Made by a program: the position numbers and the translations under genes
NCBI GenBank assembly: GCA_947503965.1
Contig: CANNFU010000001.1
Coordinates: forward strand, 124,001-188,000
Source: an uncultured Paracoccaceae bacterium
Lineage (GTDB): Bacteria; Pseudomonadota; Alphaproteobacteria; Rhodobacterales; Rhodobacteraceae
Direction: 5' to 3'
Length of the DNA: 64,000 nucleotides
In this document: one piece after another, positions 9,413-19,600 of the stretch
How positions within the stretch are numbered: the stretch's first letter is position 1
Layout of the letters: each line of letters opens with the position of its first letter
Notes under the pieces: model-generated
Seen by the model: the letters and a program-made list of their open reading frames with translations, nothing else
Told to the model about the DNA's origin: nothing
Databases searched by the model: none

Positions 9413-11280
9413 TGGATCGCACCTTCCTGCATTATTACGAAAGCGAGTTGGAACATATTCGCGATATGGCCAGCGACTTTGCCGCATTGCACCCCTCTGT
9501 CGCCACCAATCTGTCGCTGGATACAACCCCCTGCCCTGATCCTTACGTAGAGCGACTGTTAGAGGGGGTGGCCTACCTTGCCGCCCGCACCCGGCTCAAG
9601 GTTGACGCCGAAAGCAGCCGACATGTGCGCAATCTTCTTGATGCGCTTTATCCTGATATGGTCGCGCCAGCGCCAGCCATGTCAATGGCCCGGCTGACAC
9701 CCGGCGATCAGGTCGAAGGGATGGTCGAAGGCTATAAGGTGGCGCGCGGTACGCGGCTGATCTCTGGCTTGCGCGACGGGCTGACGACACGCGCGACCTA
9801 TACAACCGCGCAAGACGTGGCCCTTTGGCCAATCCAGATTACCGCCGCTGATTACCTCCAGGATATTGGCGCCCTGCGTGCTGCCGGTCTGCGCGACGGA
9901 TCAGGTACGCGGCCTGCGGCGGGGGTCCGACTGACACTGAAAGCGGCCGGGCCAATCCCGCTGAATACGCTCAAGCTCGACACGCTTGATCTTTATCTGG
10001 GGCACAAGGCACGCGATGGCCAGCTATTCGACGCCATCCACGGACATCAGGTCGGGGTTATGGCGCGCTCGGGCGACGCATCATTTGTGCCGCTTGCCGA
10101 TTGCAGCATGGTCGGCGTCGACCGAAATGAAAGCCTGCTACCGCAAGTGCGGCGCGCCTTTCAGGGCTATGGTTTGATCCGGGAATATTTCCTGATGCCC
10201 GAACGGTTTCACTATGTGCGCCTGCATGATTTGCAGCGGGTCGTACCGGGTGCCAAGGACAGTATCGAAGTGCTGATCATTCTCGATAAGGCGCAGCCGG
10301 ACATCGCGGACATATCACCACAAGATTTCCAGCTTTTCGTCACCCCAATCGTGAACCTGTTCGAACGCGAATGTAACATCGTTGAACTGGACCCCGGCCG
10401 CGCTGCTCATGTTGTCCATCCCGACCGGACACGCCCGCTGGACTACGAGGTATTTCGCCTGATCCGGGTCGAGGATGTCGAAAACGATGGACCGACCGCC
10501 AAGATACCTCCGATCTTTGCGGCCGAGGGTGGCCATGCCGGTCGTCTGTCTTACAGCATCGAGCGGCAGGTCCGCCGCCCCAGCGCAGATGAGGTCAGGC
10601 GCGGGCAGATGCGCACCAGTTATGCCGGTGACAACGTGTTCATCGCGCTCAGCCATGACGGGTCAAAGCGCGCAGGCGGCCCGGTGCGCAGGCTGGATAT
10701 CCGGGCGCTTTGCACGAACCGGGACCTGCCGATCCTTGATGACAACCCCCAACTGACACTGGATTCCGGTGCACCAGTCAACGCGATCAAACTGCTGCAG
10801 ACGATCAAAAGGCCACGCAGCAGCCTGCCCGCCGTGTTGCCTGCGGCTGGCCCCGAAGATATCCGGCGGGACGAACTTAACTGGCGGTGGATCAGTCAGT
10901 TATCGCTCAACCATCTGTCGCTGGCAGAGGAAGGGACAGATGCGGCCCCGCTTCGCGCACTTCTGGCGCTGTATGCAGACCGAGGTGATCCGGCGCTGAT
11001 GCGGCACAGTCAATCCCTGCGCGGGGTCAGCTCTGGCCCGCTTTTTGAACGGCTGCCGATCAAGGGGCCGATCTGCTTTGGCCACGGCACCGCAATCACA
11101 CTTGATATCGACGAAAGCATGATGAGCGGACACAGCCAATTGCTGCTTTCGGCCCTGCTTGCGCAGCTTTTGCGCCGTCAGGCCGCGATCAACGCTGTGA
11201 TACGCACTAAAACCCGCCTTGTCGGATCACAAGAGGAGGTGACATGGCCGCTCACGCTCGGCAATCGCACGATGATCTGA
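9412..11280 (+). CDS. tssF: T6SS baseplate protein TssF
   Basis: TssF joins TssG and TssE in the baseplate wedge. It opens with the family hallmark RTFLHYYESELEHIRDMASDFAALHP, followed by DPYVERLLEGVAYLAARTRLKVD. The end region RLVGSQEEVTWPLTLGNRTMI is a less conserved version of the usual TssF tail. Length (622 aa) is typical. Translation is coupled to tssE at the TAATG junction, and its 3' end overlaps tssG by 37 bp, suggesting the two partner proteins are made together. Confidence 0.94.
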   Translation: MDRTFLHYYESELEHIRDMASDFAALHPSVATNLSLDTTPCPDPYVERLLEGVAYLAARTRLKVDAESSRHVRNLLDALYPDMVAPAPAMSMARLTPGDQVEGMVEGYKVARGTRLISGLRDGLTTRATYTTAQDVALWPIQITAADYLQDIGALRAAGLRDGSGTRPAAGVRLTLKAAGPIPLNTLKLDTLDLYLGHKARDGQLFDAIHGHQVGVMARSGDASFVPLADCSMVGVDRNESLLPQVRRAFQGYGLIREYFLMPERFHYVRLHDLQRVVPGAKDSIEVLIILDKAQPDIADISPQDFQLFVTPIVNLFERECNIVELDPGRAAHVVHPDRTRPLDYEVFRLIRVEDVENDGPTAKIPPIFAAEGGHAGRLSYSIERQVRRPSADEVRRGQMRTSYAGDNVFIALSHDGSKRAGGPVRRLDIRALCTNRDLPILDDNPQLTLDSGAPVNAIKLLQTIKRPRSSLPAVLPAAGPEDIRRDELNWRWISQLSLNHLSLAEEGTDAAPLRALLALYADRGDPALMRHSQSLRGVSSGPLFERLPIKGPICFGHGTAITLDIDESMMSGHSQLLLSALLAQLLRRQAAINAVIRTKTRLVGSQEEVTWPLTLGNRTMI

Positions 11281-12272
11281 CCGCCTTGGCCGAAAAGGCG
11301 GGACGCGCGGATTTCTTTGCCCTCCTGCGCGCGATAGAACAGATCGATGGCCGCCGGTTCGGGCGCGAAGGTGGACCGGGTGACGAACCCGCACGCCTTG
11401 GTCAGCATGTACGCTTGTCCTTTGCAACATCCGACGTGGCCGAGATACAGACCGATCCGCACACAAAGGTGGCGGTAAATGTGCTGGGGCTGCTGGGGCC
11501 AGAAGGTCCGATGCCGCTTTACCTGACCCGCTGGGTGATGGCGCGACTGTCGAACCGCTGGTTTGCAGGTGACGCCGAAGGGGTCACATCGGACACCGCC
11601 TTCAAGGATTTTGCGGATGTCCTGCAGCATCGGCTGATTGCGCTTTACTGGCGTGCCTGGGCCGATGCACGGGCCGAAGTACAAGTCAGCCACAAGGGCG
11701 GCGGCCCCAGCATGGCGATCCTGCGTGCGCTCGCCGGCCTCGGCATGGCGGCTGGTCAGACCGCGCCGCACGACAGTGCCAAGTTGCGCCATGCCACCAC
11801 GCTGGCCCACCACATCACCAGCCCCGACAAACTGATCAGCTATCTGGCCGATGCAATTGGCGTGCCCGTTACATTGCAGGAATTTGTTGGCCAATGGGAT
11901 GCGATCCCTGCCCCATTACAATCCCGGCTGGGCCACAGCTATTGCGGTCTGGGCGAAAGCGCGGTGATCGGCGCGCGCAGTTTTTCGCGCCAAAACCGGG
12001 CAGAACTGCGGCTTGGCCCCTTAAGCTATGCAGAATTCCTTGCCCTGCTTGACGATCCCGGCACCCGCGAAAAGTTGCGCCATGCGATCCTCTTTGCCGC
12101 CGGACATGGCACATCATTCCGTGTGCGGCTGGTGCTACAGGCCGCTGAAGTGCCCGCCGCACGCCTTGGCGATTGCAGGTTAGGTATGAATGCGTGGGTC
12201 CAGCCGCGCCGCGATCAGGACGCTGATGATCTGACACTTTCGGATGTCACTGTCACACAGGCTGCGGCATGA
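11244..12272 (+). CDS. tssG: T6SS baseplate protein TssG
   Basis: TssG is the second core wedge subunit and binds TssF. Recognisable blocks are FFALLRAIEQIDGRRFGREG, LGLLGPEGPMPLYLTRWVMARL (the conserved GLxGPxGPLPxHLTE-type motif) and the C-terminal FGQ-like area with LRLGPLSYAEFLALL. The ATG at 11244 has GGAGGTGAC directly upstream inside tssF, so the two genes overlap by 37 bp. Length (342 aa) is normal. Its stop overlaps the next gene as ATGA. Confidence 0.93.
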   Translation: MAAHARQSHDDLTALAEKAGRADFFALLRAIEQIDGRRFGREGGPGDEPARLGQHVRLSFATSDVAEIQTDPHTKVAVNVLGLLGPEGPMPLYLTRWVMARLSNRWFAGDAEGVTSDTAFKDFADVLQHRLIALYWRAWADARAEVQVSHKGGGPSMAILRALAGLGMAAGQTAPHDSAKLRHATTLAHHITSPDKLISYLADAIGVPVTLQEFVGQWDAIPAPLQSRLGHSYCGLGESAVIGARSFSRQNRAELRLGPLSYAEFLALLDDPGTREKLRHAILFAAGHGTSFRVRLVLQAAEVPAARLGDCRLGMNAWVQPRRDQDADDLTLSDVTVTQAAA

Positions 12273-13534
12273 CCCAGGCGCAACTGATCCTCGAAAGCTC
12301 GCCCGGACCACAAGCACGGATGAGCTATCCCATCGGCGGTAATTCTGTCGTGATCGGGCGCGGTGATGACGCGGATTGGCAGCTTGATGATCCGGATATG
12401 TATCTCAGCCGCAAGCATTGCGTGATTGCAATGTCAGATGGGCAACTGATGGCAACCGATACCAGTCGCGGCGGTACATTTGTCGATGGGGCCGAACAGC
12501 CCGTTGGCACCGGAAATGCCGTCGCCTTGACCGATGGTATGCGCCTGCGGATGGGGGATTTCGTATTTCGGGTTGATCTGGCTGTCGCGGCTAGCAGGAC
12601 AACCGACATACCCGAAAAGCACACCAGCAGTTTCACATTTGCCGCAGCGCCTGTACCTGACCCGACACCGGCCAGTCGCCCCGAAGATCTGCCGCCACCT
12701 TTTGACCCCTTTGCCGATAACACAGCCAAACAGACTGCGGCGGCCAAGGAAGCAACGCCACCAAAGCCGCTGGACATGGATGACCCATTTGGTCTGGACC
12801 TGCCACCGCGCACGGCCGAGACCCCCGCCCCCTCCGGCAACCGCTTCTTCGATGCGCCGCTTGCCGCACCGCTGGAACCCGAACCACCCCGCCCAGAGCC
12901 AACACCGCCGGAACCGGCAGCGACGCCCGCACCTCAGCTCGCCATATCTGATGATGCGCTACGCGCGGCACTGTTGCGCGGCATGGGCATCGACCCTAAC
13001 CGGATGCCAACTACAGACCCCATCGCGCAGATGGAGGCGATTGGGGCGCAATACCGCTATCTGGTCGAAGGCGTGATGCATCTGTTGCGCGCACGGGCCT
13101 CTGAAAAGCAACAGGTGCGGGTCGCCCAAACGCTGATCTCCAGCGCGGATGTCAATCCGCTGAAGTTCCTCGCCACTGCCGATGACGCGATAACCACGAT
13201 GCTGGATGACAATCGCCCCGGCTATCTTGACGGGCCGGCGGCGATCAACAGCGCCTATCGTGATCTGGCCGATCATCAGGTGCGGACCTGGAACGCGCTG
13301 CAGTCAGCATTGCGGCGTATGATCGATCAGTTCAACCCGCAACAGATCGAAAACACGCTCGCCGACAGTGGTATGCTCGAGGCGCTTTTGGCCGGCGGGC
13401 GCAGCGCGCAGCTTTGGCGGGCCTATGAAGAACGATATCAGGACATCGCCCGCGCGGCAGAAGAGCGATTTTTAGGCGAGGTCGGCGAAAACTTTCGCGA
13501 CGCATATGAAGGCCATGAGGAGAAAAGACGATGA
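12269..13534 (+). CDS. tagH: T6SS FHA-domain protein (TagH/Fha-like)
   Basis: FHA proteins read the phospho-threonine mark set by the T6SS kinase and promote assembly. The N-terminal FHA domain (about residues 8-100) has the key residues GRGDDADWQLDDPDMYLSRKH and DTSRGGTFVDG. A long Pro/Ala-rich linker (about 120-225) leads to a C-terminal type VI FHA-associated domain (about 230-410; MEAIGAQYRYLVEGVMHLLRAR, WRAYEERYQDIARAAEERFLGEVGENF). It overlaps tssG and tssJ by 4 bp each (ATGA). With the kinase, phosphatase and TagF in the same cluster it completes a post-translational control set. Confidence 0.9.
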   Translation: MTQAQLILESSPGPQARMSYPIGGNSVVIGRGDDADWQLDDPDMYLSRKHCVIAMSDGQLMATDTSRGGTFVDGAEQPVGTGNAVALTDGMRLRMGDFVFRVDLAVAASRTTDIPEKHTSSFTFAAAPVPDPTPASRPEDLPPPFDPFADNTAKQTAAAKEATPPKPLDMDDPFGLDLPPRTAETPAPSGNRFFDAPLAAPLEPEPPRPEPTPPEPAATPAPQLAISDDALRAALLRGMGIDPNRMPTTDPIAQMEAIGAQYRYLVEGVMHLLRARASEKQQVRVAQTLISSADVNPLKFLATADDAITTMLDDNRPGYLDGPAAINSAYRDLADHQVRTWNALQSALRRMIDQFNPQQIENTLADSGMLEALLAGGRSAQLWRAYEERYQDIARAAEERFLGEVGENFRDAYEGHEEKRR

Positions 13535-13980
13535 TCATCAAACGGCGCACATTCATCATCTGCGGGGCAAGTGCTGCGGGTCTTTTCGCCTGTGGCGATG
13601 CGGGTCCCGGGACAATCACGGTGGCGGCAACAATGGCGGCGGGGGCCAATCCCGGTCCTGACGGGACCGACCGGCCATTGACCCTGACTTTCCTTGCATT
13701 GAACGCAACTGATGCGTTTGATGCGGCCGATGTATTGGCCTTGCAGGACCCCGAAACCGCGCTTGGCCCCACCTTGCTGCGCGTTGATCGGCTGGCCTTG
13801 GCCCCCGGCGGCAGTGGCATGCTCGATATTCCCGTAGCGCCTGGGGCGACCAGCCTTGGTGTGATCGCCGGTTTCCGCGATGTCGGCGGCAAGACGTTTC
13901 GTACAACCGCGCCGATCCCCTCATCCGGCGATATGTCCGTGACCATCGCGGTCAGTTCGACCGGTCTGGCTCTTTCGTAA
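13531..13980 (+). CDS. tssJ: T6SS outer-membrane lipoprotein TssJ
   Basis: TssJ is the lipoprotein that anchors the TssL-TssM membrane complex to the outer membrane. It has a lipoprotein signal peptide with a Cys lipobox (AAGLFAC, Cys about residue 21) and a short beta-sandwich domain. Conserved features are the NATDAFDAADVLAL and VDRLALAPGGSG segments, the latter near the TssM-binding loop of known TssJ. Length (149 aa) is typical. It overlaps the FHA gene by 4 bp and lies 22 bp ahead of tssK. Confidence 0.87.
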   Translation: MIIKRRTFIICGASAAGLFACGDAGPGTITVAATMAAGANPGPDGTDRPLTLTFLALNATDAFDAADVLALQDPETALGPTLLRVDRLALAPGGSGMLDIPVAPGATSLGVIAGFRDVGGKTFRTTAPIPSSGDMSVTIAVSSTGLALS

Positions 13981-14002
13981 CCATTATAAAGGTCTGCAGC
14001 AT

Positions 14003-15337
14003 ATGAGCGACGCAAACAGGGTTGTCTGGTCAGAGGGGCTTTTCCTGCGCCCACAGCACTTGCAACAGCAAGATCGGCACACCGATGCGCTGGTGCGGGG
14101 CGCGATGCAGGCGGCGTCGCATCAAAACTTCGGCTTTCGGCATCTGACACTCGACAAGGCAGCGCTTGAGGCAGGTCAGGTCGGCATTGAAACTGCGCAG
14201 GGCATCTTTCCGGACGGCACACCCTTCTTGCTGCCGGAAATGACAACCGGGCTGAAATCTGCGACCGTCAGCGCCAGCACCCATTCAGGGCTCGTGATGC
14301 TGGGCGTACCAGCCGTGCAAAGCGGGACCGCCACAATCGATCCCGAAAGCAATGGTCCGGCAGGGGCACGGTATTTGGGCCAGATCGCCACCGTCCGCGA
14401 CACGATCAAGGGTGGTGCTGACCCGACTGAAATTGAGGTCGCGCGCCTTGCCCCGCGCCTGTTCCTGCCAAAGGCCGCGACAGATGGCTACAGCTGCCTG
14501 CCCATCGCACGGATCAACGGGTTACATGCTGATGGATCGGTCGCACTTGACCCGGGCTTTCTGCCACCCGCCTTGGTTACCGCTGCCAGCCCCTGGTACG
14601 CTACTTTTCTGCAAGAGGTGCTGACCGGGCTTGACCGTATCAGGCAGGCACACGGCGATATCGTGATGCGGGGGGCCGGTGCCTCGGTCGAGAATCTGCT
14701 GATCCTTGAACTGGCGAATACGGCACATCCACGTATCGCACATATGATGAACCAGGACCTGTTTCACCCGTCCGAACTGTTCTCTGAGCTGGCAGGGCTT
14801 GCCGGGCGCATGGCAACTTTTGGCAGCTCGTCCCGGCGGATGTCGGAACTGCCAGCCTATACCCACGATGACCCACAGGCCGGGTTTGCCGCCATTGCCG
14901 ACACCCTTCGGTCGCTAATCCTGTCGCTGCGCCATGTCGAAGTGAAAAGCCAGACATTACAGGTCGCAAGCCACGCCGAAAACGTCTGGACCGTCCGGAT
15001 CGATAATGCCGATATCATCAACAAAAGCCGGATCGTCCTGCGGGTGGGTGGTGAAATGTCAGAGGCCATGCTGCGCAAGATTTTCGTCGAACAAGCGACA
15101 ATCGGGGCAGCGGATGAATTCGACGCGCTGTGGAAATCCAAACTTACGGGCATTCCGCTGAAACCTTTGCATTCGCAACCGCGCGAAATCCCTTATGATG
15201 GGGATAGGCTGTGTCTGGAACTGGACCGGACGTCGGATCATTGGGCGAAACTGGCGGATGCGCCGGGATTCGTGATCGGGGTGACTGGCAAACTGGACAA
15301 GCCACCGCTTATTGATTGCTATGCTGTGAAACGATGA
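14003..15337 (+). CDS. tssK: T6SS baseplate connector TssK
   Basis: TssK links the baseplate wedges to the TssL/TssM membrane complex. It starts with the diagnostic block VVWSEGLFLRPQHLQQQDRH and continues with FFLPKA-type and ARINGLHADG segments; the C-terminal neck and head (VIGVTGKLDKPPLIDCYAVK) is also present. Length (444 aa) is normal. The stop codon overlaps the tssL start as ATGA. Confidence 0.95.
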   Translation: MSDANRVVWSEGLFLRPQHLQQQDRHTDALVRGAMQAASHQNFGFRHLTLDKAALEAGQVGIETAQGIFPDGTPFLLPEMTTGLKSATVSASTHSGLVMLGVPAVQSGTATIDPESNGPAGARYLGQIATVRDTIKGGADPTEIEVARLAPRLFLPKAATDGYSCLPIARINGLHADGSVALDPGFLPPALVTAASPWYATFLQEVLTGLDRIRQAHGDIVMRGAGASVENLLILELANTAHPRIAHMMNQDLFHPSELFSELAGLAGRMATFGSSSRRMSELPAYTHDDPQAGFAAIADTLRSLILSLRHVEVKSQTLQVASHAENVWTVRIDNADIINKSRIVLRVGGEMSEAMLRKIFVEQATIGAADEFDALWKSKLTGIPLKPLHSQPREIPYDGDRLCLELDRTSDHWAKLADAPGFVIGVTGKLDKPPLIDCYAVKR

Positions 15338-16686
15338 CAAAGGATGATCCCTTCGGTCTGGAAACAGACGCCGGACGCACCCGGATCAGGCCAGCAAAGG
15401 CAGGGGCGCGGACGCCAACCCCAACACGGCAGCCCGCGGCCACCTTTGCGGATAGTTCCGCGCGGATGCGCCAGACGCGGGCCAGTGATAACCGCCTGAT
15501 TGCAGCATTCTCGTTGCTTCTGGGCCTTGCGCCAGAACTGGAGTCCGCTACCGTCGTGGAAGACCCCGACACGCTGCGCGCGCGCCTGCTGGACAACCTG
15601 ACCTATGCGCGCGATCAGGCGGTTTCGTCTGGTGTGCCGCTGTCGCGGGCCGATCAGGCCGCGTGGTTCGTCGCAGCACTTCTGGATGATATCGCGCTCA
15701 ATACCCCATGGGGTGGACAATCGGCCTGGCCACGCCAGCCGCTTGTCAGCGCACTGTATGGCGATGTCGATGCGGGCGAACGGTTCTTTGCGCGCGCAGA
15801 TGAATTGCTGCGCTTTCCTGACCGGGACGGTCACATGCTGGAGCTTGTTTTCATGTGCCTGTCCTTCGGCTTTCGGGGCATGCACCGAGTCACCGGCAGC
15901 CGTGGCGCCAGCGAATTAAACAGCCTGCGTGCCCAGATCGCGCGATATGTGCGTGATCCGGAAGCTGATGACAAACCACTCTCACCCCATTGGAAGGGTG
16001 TGGAGGCGCCGCAGGAAAAACAGGCCTTCGCCGTGCCATACTGGGCCATTGCGATTATCGCAGGTGTCGTGATGCTGGCGATTTATGTCGGACTGTCCAT
16101 GCGGCTGACTGGACAATCGGAACGGCTTTATGCGCTGGCGAATGTCTTGCCCCCACCCGAACGGGCCGAGGTCTTTCGCCCGGTCCGCGACACAGACCCG
16201 CCGCCGGTGATCGAACTTGAAACCGTGTCGCTTGACCTGTTACCGCTTTTCGCAGAGGCCGCGCCACCCGAGGACCTGCCCGCCCTGACGGGACGGGAAG
16301 ATGTCTCGCTCGTGATCATTGCAGTACAGGCCACGACGCCAGAGGTGTTTCGGTCCGCACAGGCTGAAATAAACGACGAATACCGTGATCTGATCGCTGC
16401 TATTGCACAGGTGATCGTTGAAAACGGCGACTTTATCGGTGGGGTATCAGTCGTCGGCCATACCGACAGCATTCCAGTCCAGCGTAGTAATCCTTTCGCA
16501 ACCAATCAGGGGCTGAGCGAGGCGCGCGCGCGCACCATTGCTGATTTGCTGATCGCATCCGGCGTAGCGGCTGATCTTGTCACGGTGTCGGGCAAGGCCG
16601 CGACCGAGCCCATTGGCGACAACGCGACCCGCGAAGGACGCGCGCGTAACCGCAGGGTCGAAATCATCATCACCAAAAGGATCTGA
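15334..16686 (+). CDS. tssL: T6SS membrane protein TssL with C-terminal OmpA peptidoglycan-binding domain
   Basis: TssL (DotU/IcmH) spans the inner membrane and contacts TssM and the baseplate. I place the start at 15334, where ATGA overlaps the tssK stop, giving 450 aa. The cytoplasmic DotU domain lies at about residues 45-200 (LIAAFSLLLGLAPEL, AALLDDIALNTPWG, FMCLSFGFRGMHRV). A transmembrane helix follows at about 238-258, then an OmpA-like domain (VVGHTDSIPVQRSNPF, NRRVEIIITKR) at the C-terminus. This is the extended TssL class that binds peptidoglycan directly. An upstream ATG at 15316 is possible but lacks an equally good context. Confidence 0.94.
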   Translation: MTKDDPFGLETDAGRTRIRPAKAGARTPTPTRQPAATFADSSARMRQTRASDNRLIAAFSLLLGLAPELESATVVEDPDTLRARLLDNLTYARDQAVSSGVPLSRADQAAWFVAALLDDIALNTPWGGQSAWPRQPLVSALYGDVDAGERFFARADELLRFPDRDGHMLELVFMCLSFGFRGMHRVTGSRGASELNSLRAQIARYVRDPEADDKPLSPHWKGVEAPQEKQAFAVPYWAIAIIAGVVMLAIYVGLSMRLTGQSERLYALANVLPPPERAEVFRPVRDTDPPPVIELETVSLDLLPLFAEAAPPEDLPALTGREDVSLVIIAVQATTPEVFRSAQAEINDEYRDLIAAIAQVIVENGDFIGGVSVVGHTDSIPVQRSNPFATNQGLSEARARTIADLLIASGVAADLVTVSGKAATEPIGDNATREGRARNRRVEIIITKRI

Positions 16687-16689
16687 TCC

Positions 16690-19600
16690 ATGGGCTTTGT
16701 CAAAACCATTTTTGGTTTTTTGTTCTCGCGACTGCTCTGGACGCTGATCGGTATCGCGCTGATTTGTGCGCTGATCTGGTTTTACGGACCGCTCTTTCAA
16801 TTTGGTACGATGGTACCTTTGGCAACACCGATCGCACGGATCATTCTGATCGGACTGATCGTGATCGCCTGGTTGGTGTCGATGCTGCTGAAGCAATTGC
16901 GCGTGGCGCGTGCCAACCGGATGTTCGTAACCGAACTGGCTGGACCGCCTGAACCGGCCCCCGCCGCCCCGGGCGAGGAAAACGTGGCCGAGGTGCAGGC
17001 GAAATTTCAAAACGTGCTGGAACAGGTGAAACGGTCCAAACTTGGTGGGCGCAAATTCGTACGCGACATGCCATGGTACGTGATCATCGGGCCACCCGGG
17101 ACCGGAAAGACCACCGCGCTGCGCCAGTCAGGGCTGCATTTCCCCATCGATCTGACCGATGATCTGAAGGGTATCGGCGGGACCCGAAATTGCGACTGGT
17201 TCTTTACCGAGGATGTAGTGCTGATCGACACAGCCGGGCGCTACGTCGAGCAGAAGAGCGACCCTGATGTCGATTCAACCGAATGGTTCGGCTTCCTGCG
17301 TGCCTTGAAAAAGCATCGCGGACGGCGGGCGCTGAACGGTGTGATCCTGACGCTTTCGGTAACGGAGCTAACCGAAAGTGAGACAGAACTGCGCGAACAT
17401 GGACGGCAAATCCGCAAACGTCTGGGTGAATTGCGTGATGAACTGGGCATCGATCTTCCGGTCTATCTGCTGATCACCAAGGCGGACCTGATTGTAGGGT
17501 TTGAGGCTTTCTTTAACGATCTGTCCACCCGCGAACGTGAACAGGTCTGGGGCGCGACGCTGCCTGTCGGTGCGCGCGTGCATGGCGACACGGTCGAGGC
17601 AGAAATGAAAGCCCTGCTTGCCAGCCTTGAACACCGCACCACCAACCGCGTGGCTGATGATATCCCGGTCGCTGACCGTGCCGCGGCGTTCCGCTTTCCC
17701 GCGCAAGTTGATGCACTGACCCGTCCGCTCAAGCAGTTGATCGAAACCGTCTTTGGCGAAAGCCGCTTTGATGATCCGGGGAATTTGCGCGGCTTTTACT
17801 TCACTTCTGCGACGCAAGAAGGCTCGCCCGTTGATGTGCTGGTCGGTGGGATTGCTGCGAATTTCGGGCTTCCCCAACCCACCATTAGCGCGCGACATTC
17901 CAGCGAGAAGCGATCTTTCTTTCTGCGCAACCTCTTGACCGACCTCATCTTCCCAGAGGCTGGTCTTGGCACCTTTGACGCCAAATCCGAAGAGCGGCGG
18001 CGATGGGTCTGGCGCGGCACAATGGCGGCCGCCTGTGTTGCGACGCTTGTGGCAGGCGGCATTTTTGTCGCATCCTATATTCAGCAGAATCGCGCAATCG
18101 CCGCCTATGGCGACACGCTGACAGGGCTGAGCGCCCGGTTGTCGAATATCGCGTCACGGCAGGCCCCCACCGACCCGCTGGATATGCCATTGGCGCTGGA
18201 CGCGATGGGTGAGCTGGGGCGCGCCAGCGCAGGTGCCCCCACCGGATTTCTGGCCAGCATCGGACCGACCGCAAGCGCAGAACGGCTCTATGCTCAGAAC
18301 ATCGCCTATACCCGTGGGCTCGACCATATTCTGCGTCCGCGTATGCTCGCCCTGCTTGAGGCCACGATGTGGCGGCAGATCCGCGATCCCGACTATTTGC
18401 TGGGCGCGCTAAAGACCTATCAGATGATGACCGGACTTGCCCCTTTTGATCAGGACTACGTCGCAGGCTGGTGGCAGAATCAGTTGCCCCTTCATGCACC
18501 ACTTGATCCCTTCCCCGACGCCGAGGCGCGCGATCATCAGTTGGCCGCCATTGATGTCATCGCGCAATCAACCGACTGGCCTGCGCCCGACCCCGCATTG
18601 GTCACCGCAGCTTTGGAAAGCGTTTGTTCGATCCCGATCAGCCTGCGAGCCTATCGTGCATTACTCAGCGATCCGGCTGTCGCAGGCCTGCCCGAATGGG
18701 CACCAGCCGTGCATATGGGGCCAAACGGCCCACAGACCTTCACCCGGCTTTCGGACAAGACCCTGCGCATAGGGTTACCCGGTGCCTTTACCTATGCCGG
18801 ATTTCACGAAACAGTTGCCCCGCGGATTGGCGCGGTTGCCCTGCAGGCGGCGGTTGACCGCACCGTTTTCGCAGGCGGTTGCGCCGAAAGCGCGGATGCA
18901 TCCGCCGACGGTATCGAAGCGGACATTGCCAAACTTTATTATGACGAATTCATTGCGCAATGGGATAGCCTTTTACGCGATCTGCGGATTGCCCCGATCA
19001 CGGATCTGGAAACAGCCACCCGCAATCTGCGTGATCTGTCCTCTGCTGATTCCTCGCTTCAACGGTTGCTGACGGCAGTTGTTGCGGAAACCGATCTGAC
19101 ACGCCCCAGCGAGGGCGAAGTCGCAACAGATGCGGCAACCCAAACCGTGCTGGCCGCAGCACAGCGGCGTCTGAAGGGCCTGACGCGACTGGGCCAGTCA
19201 TCAGGCCTGACCAATCAACTGGGTGGCGCGGGTGCGGAACAGGCGCTCAATGGCGCGCGTGTGGCAGAGCATTTCAAACCGCTGCGGGCCACCATTGCAG
19301 AGGTAGACGGCCAACCACCGCTGCTGACCGATGTCACCGCTGCTTTGGTTGCCCTGTCCAACGAATTGCAGATCGTCTCGGCCAGCCCCAATCCGCAGGC
19401 CGCCCTGTTGTCATCGGGTGGGCTGGCAGTGCTGACAGGGGCCATCGCAAACGAGGCTGCAATCCTGCCGGACCCAATCGATGACTGGATCACGGGGATC
19501 GCCGGGGACACGACAGCGGTGACAAGAGACGCCATCGTCGCAGAACTGAACGCAAAATGGCGGTCGGATGTTTTGCCGTTCTGCACAGCGGCCATCCAGG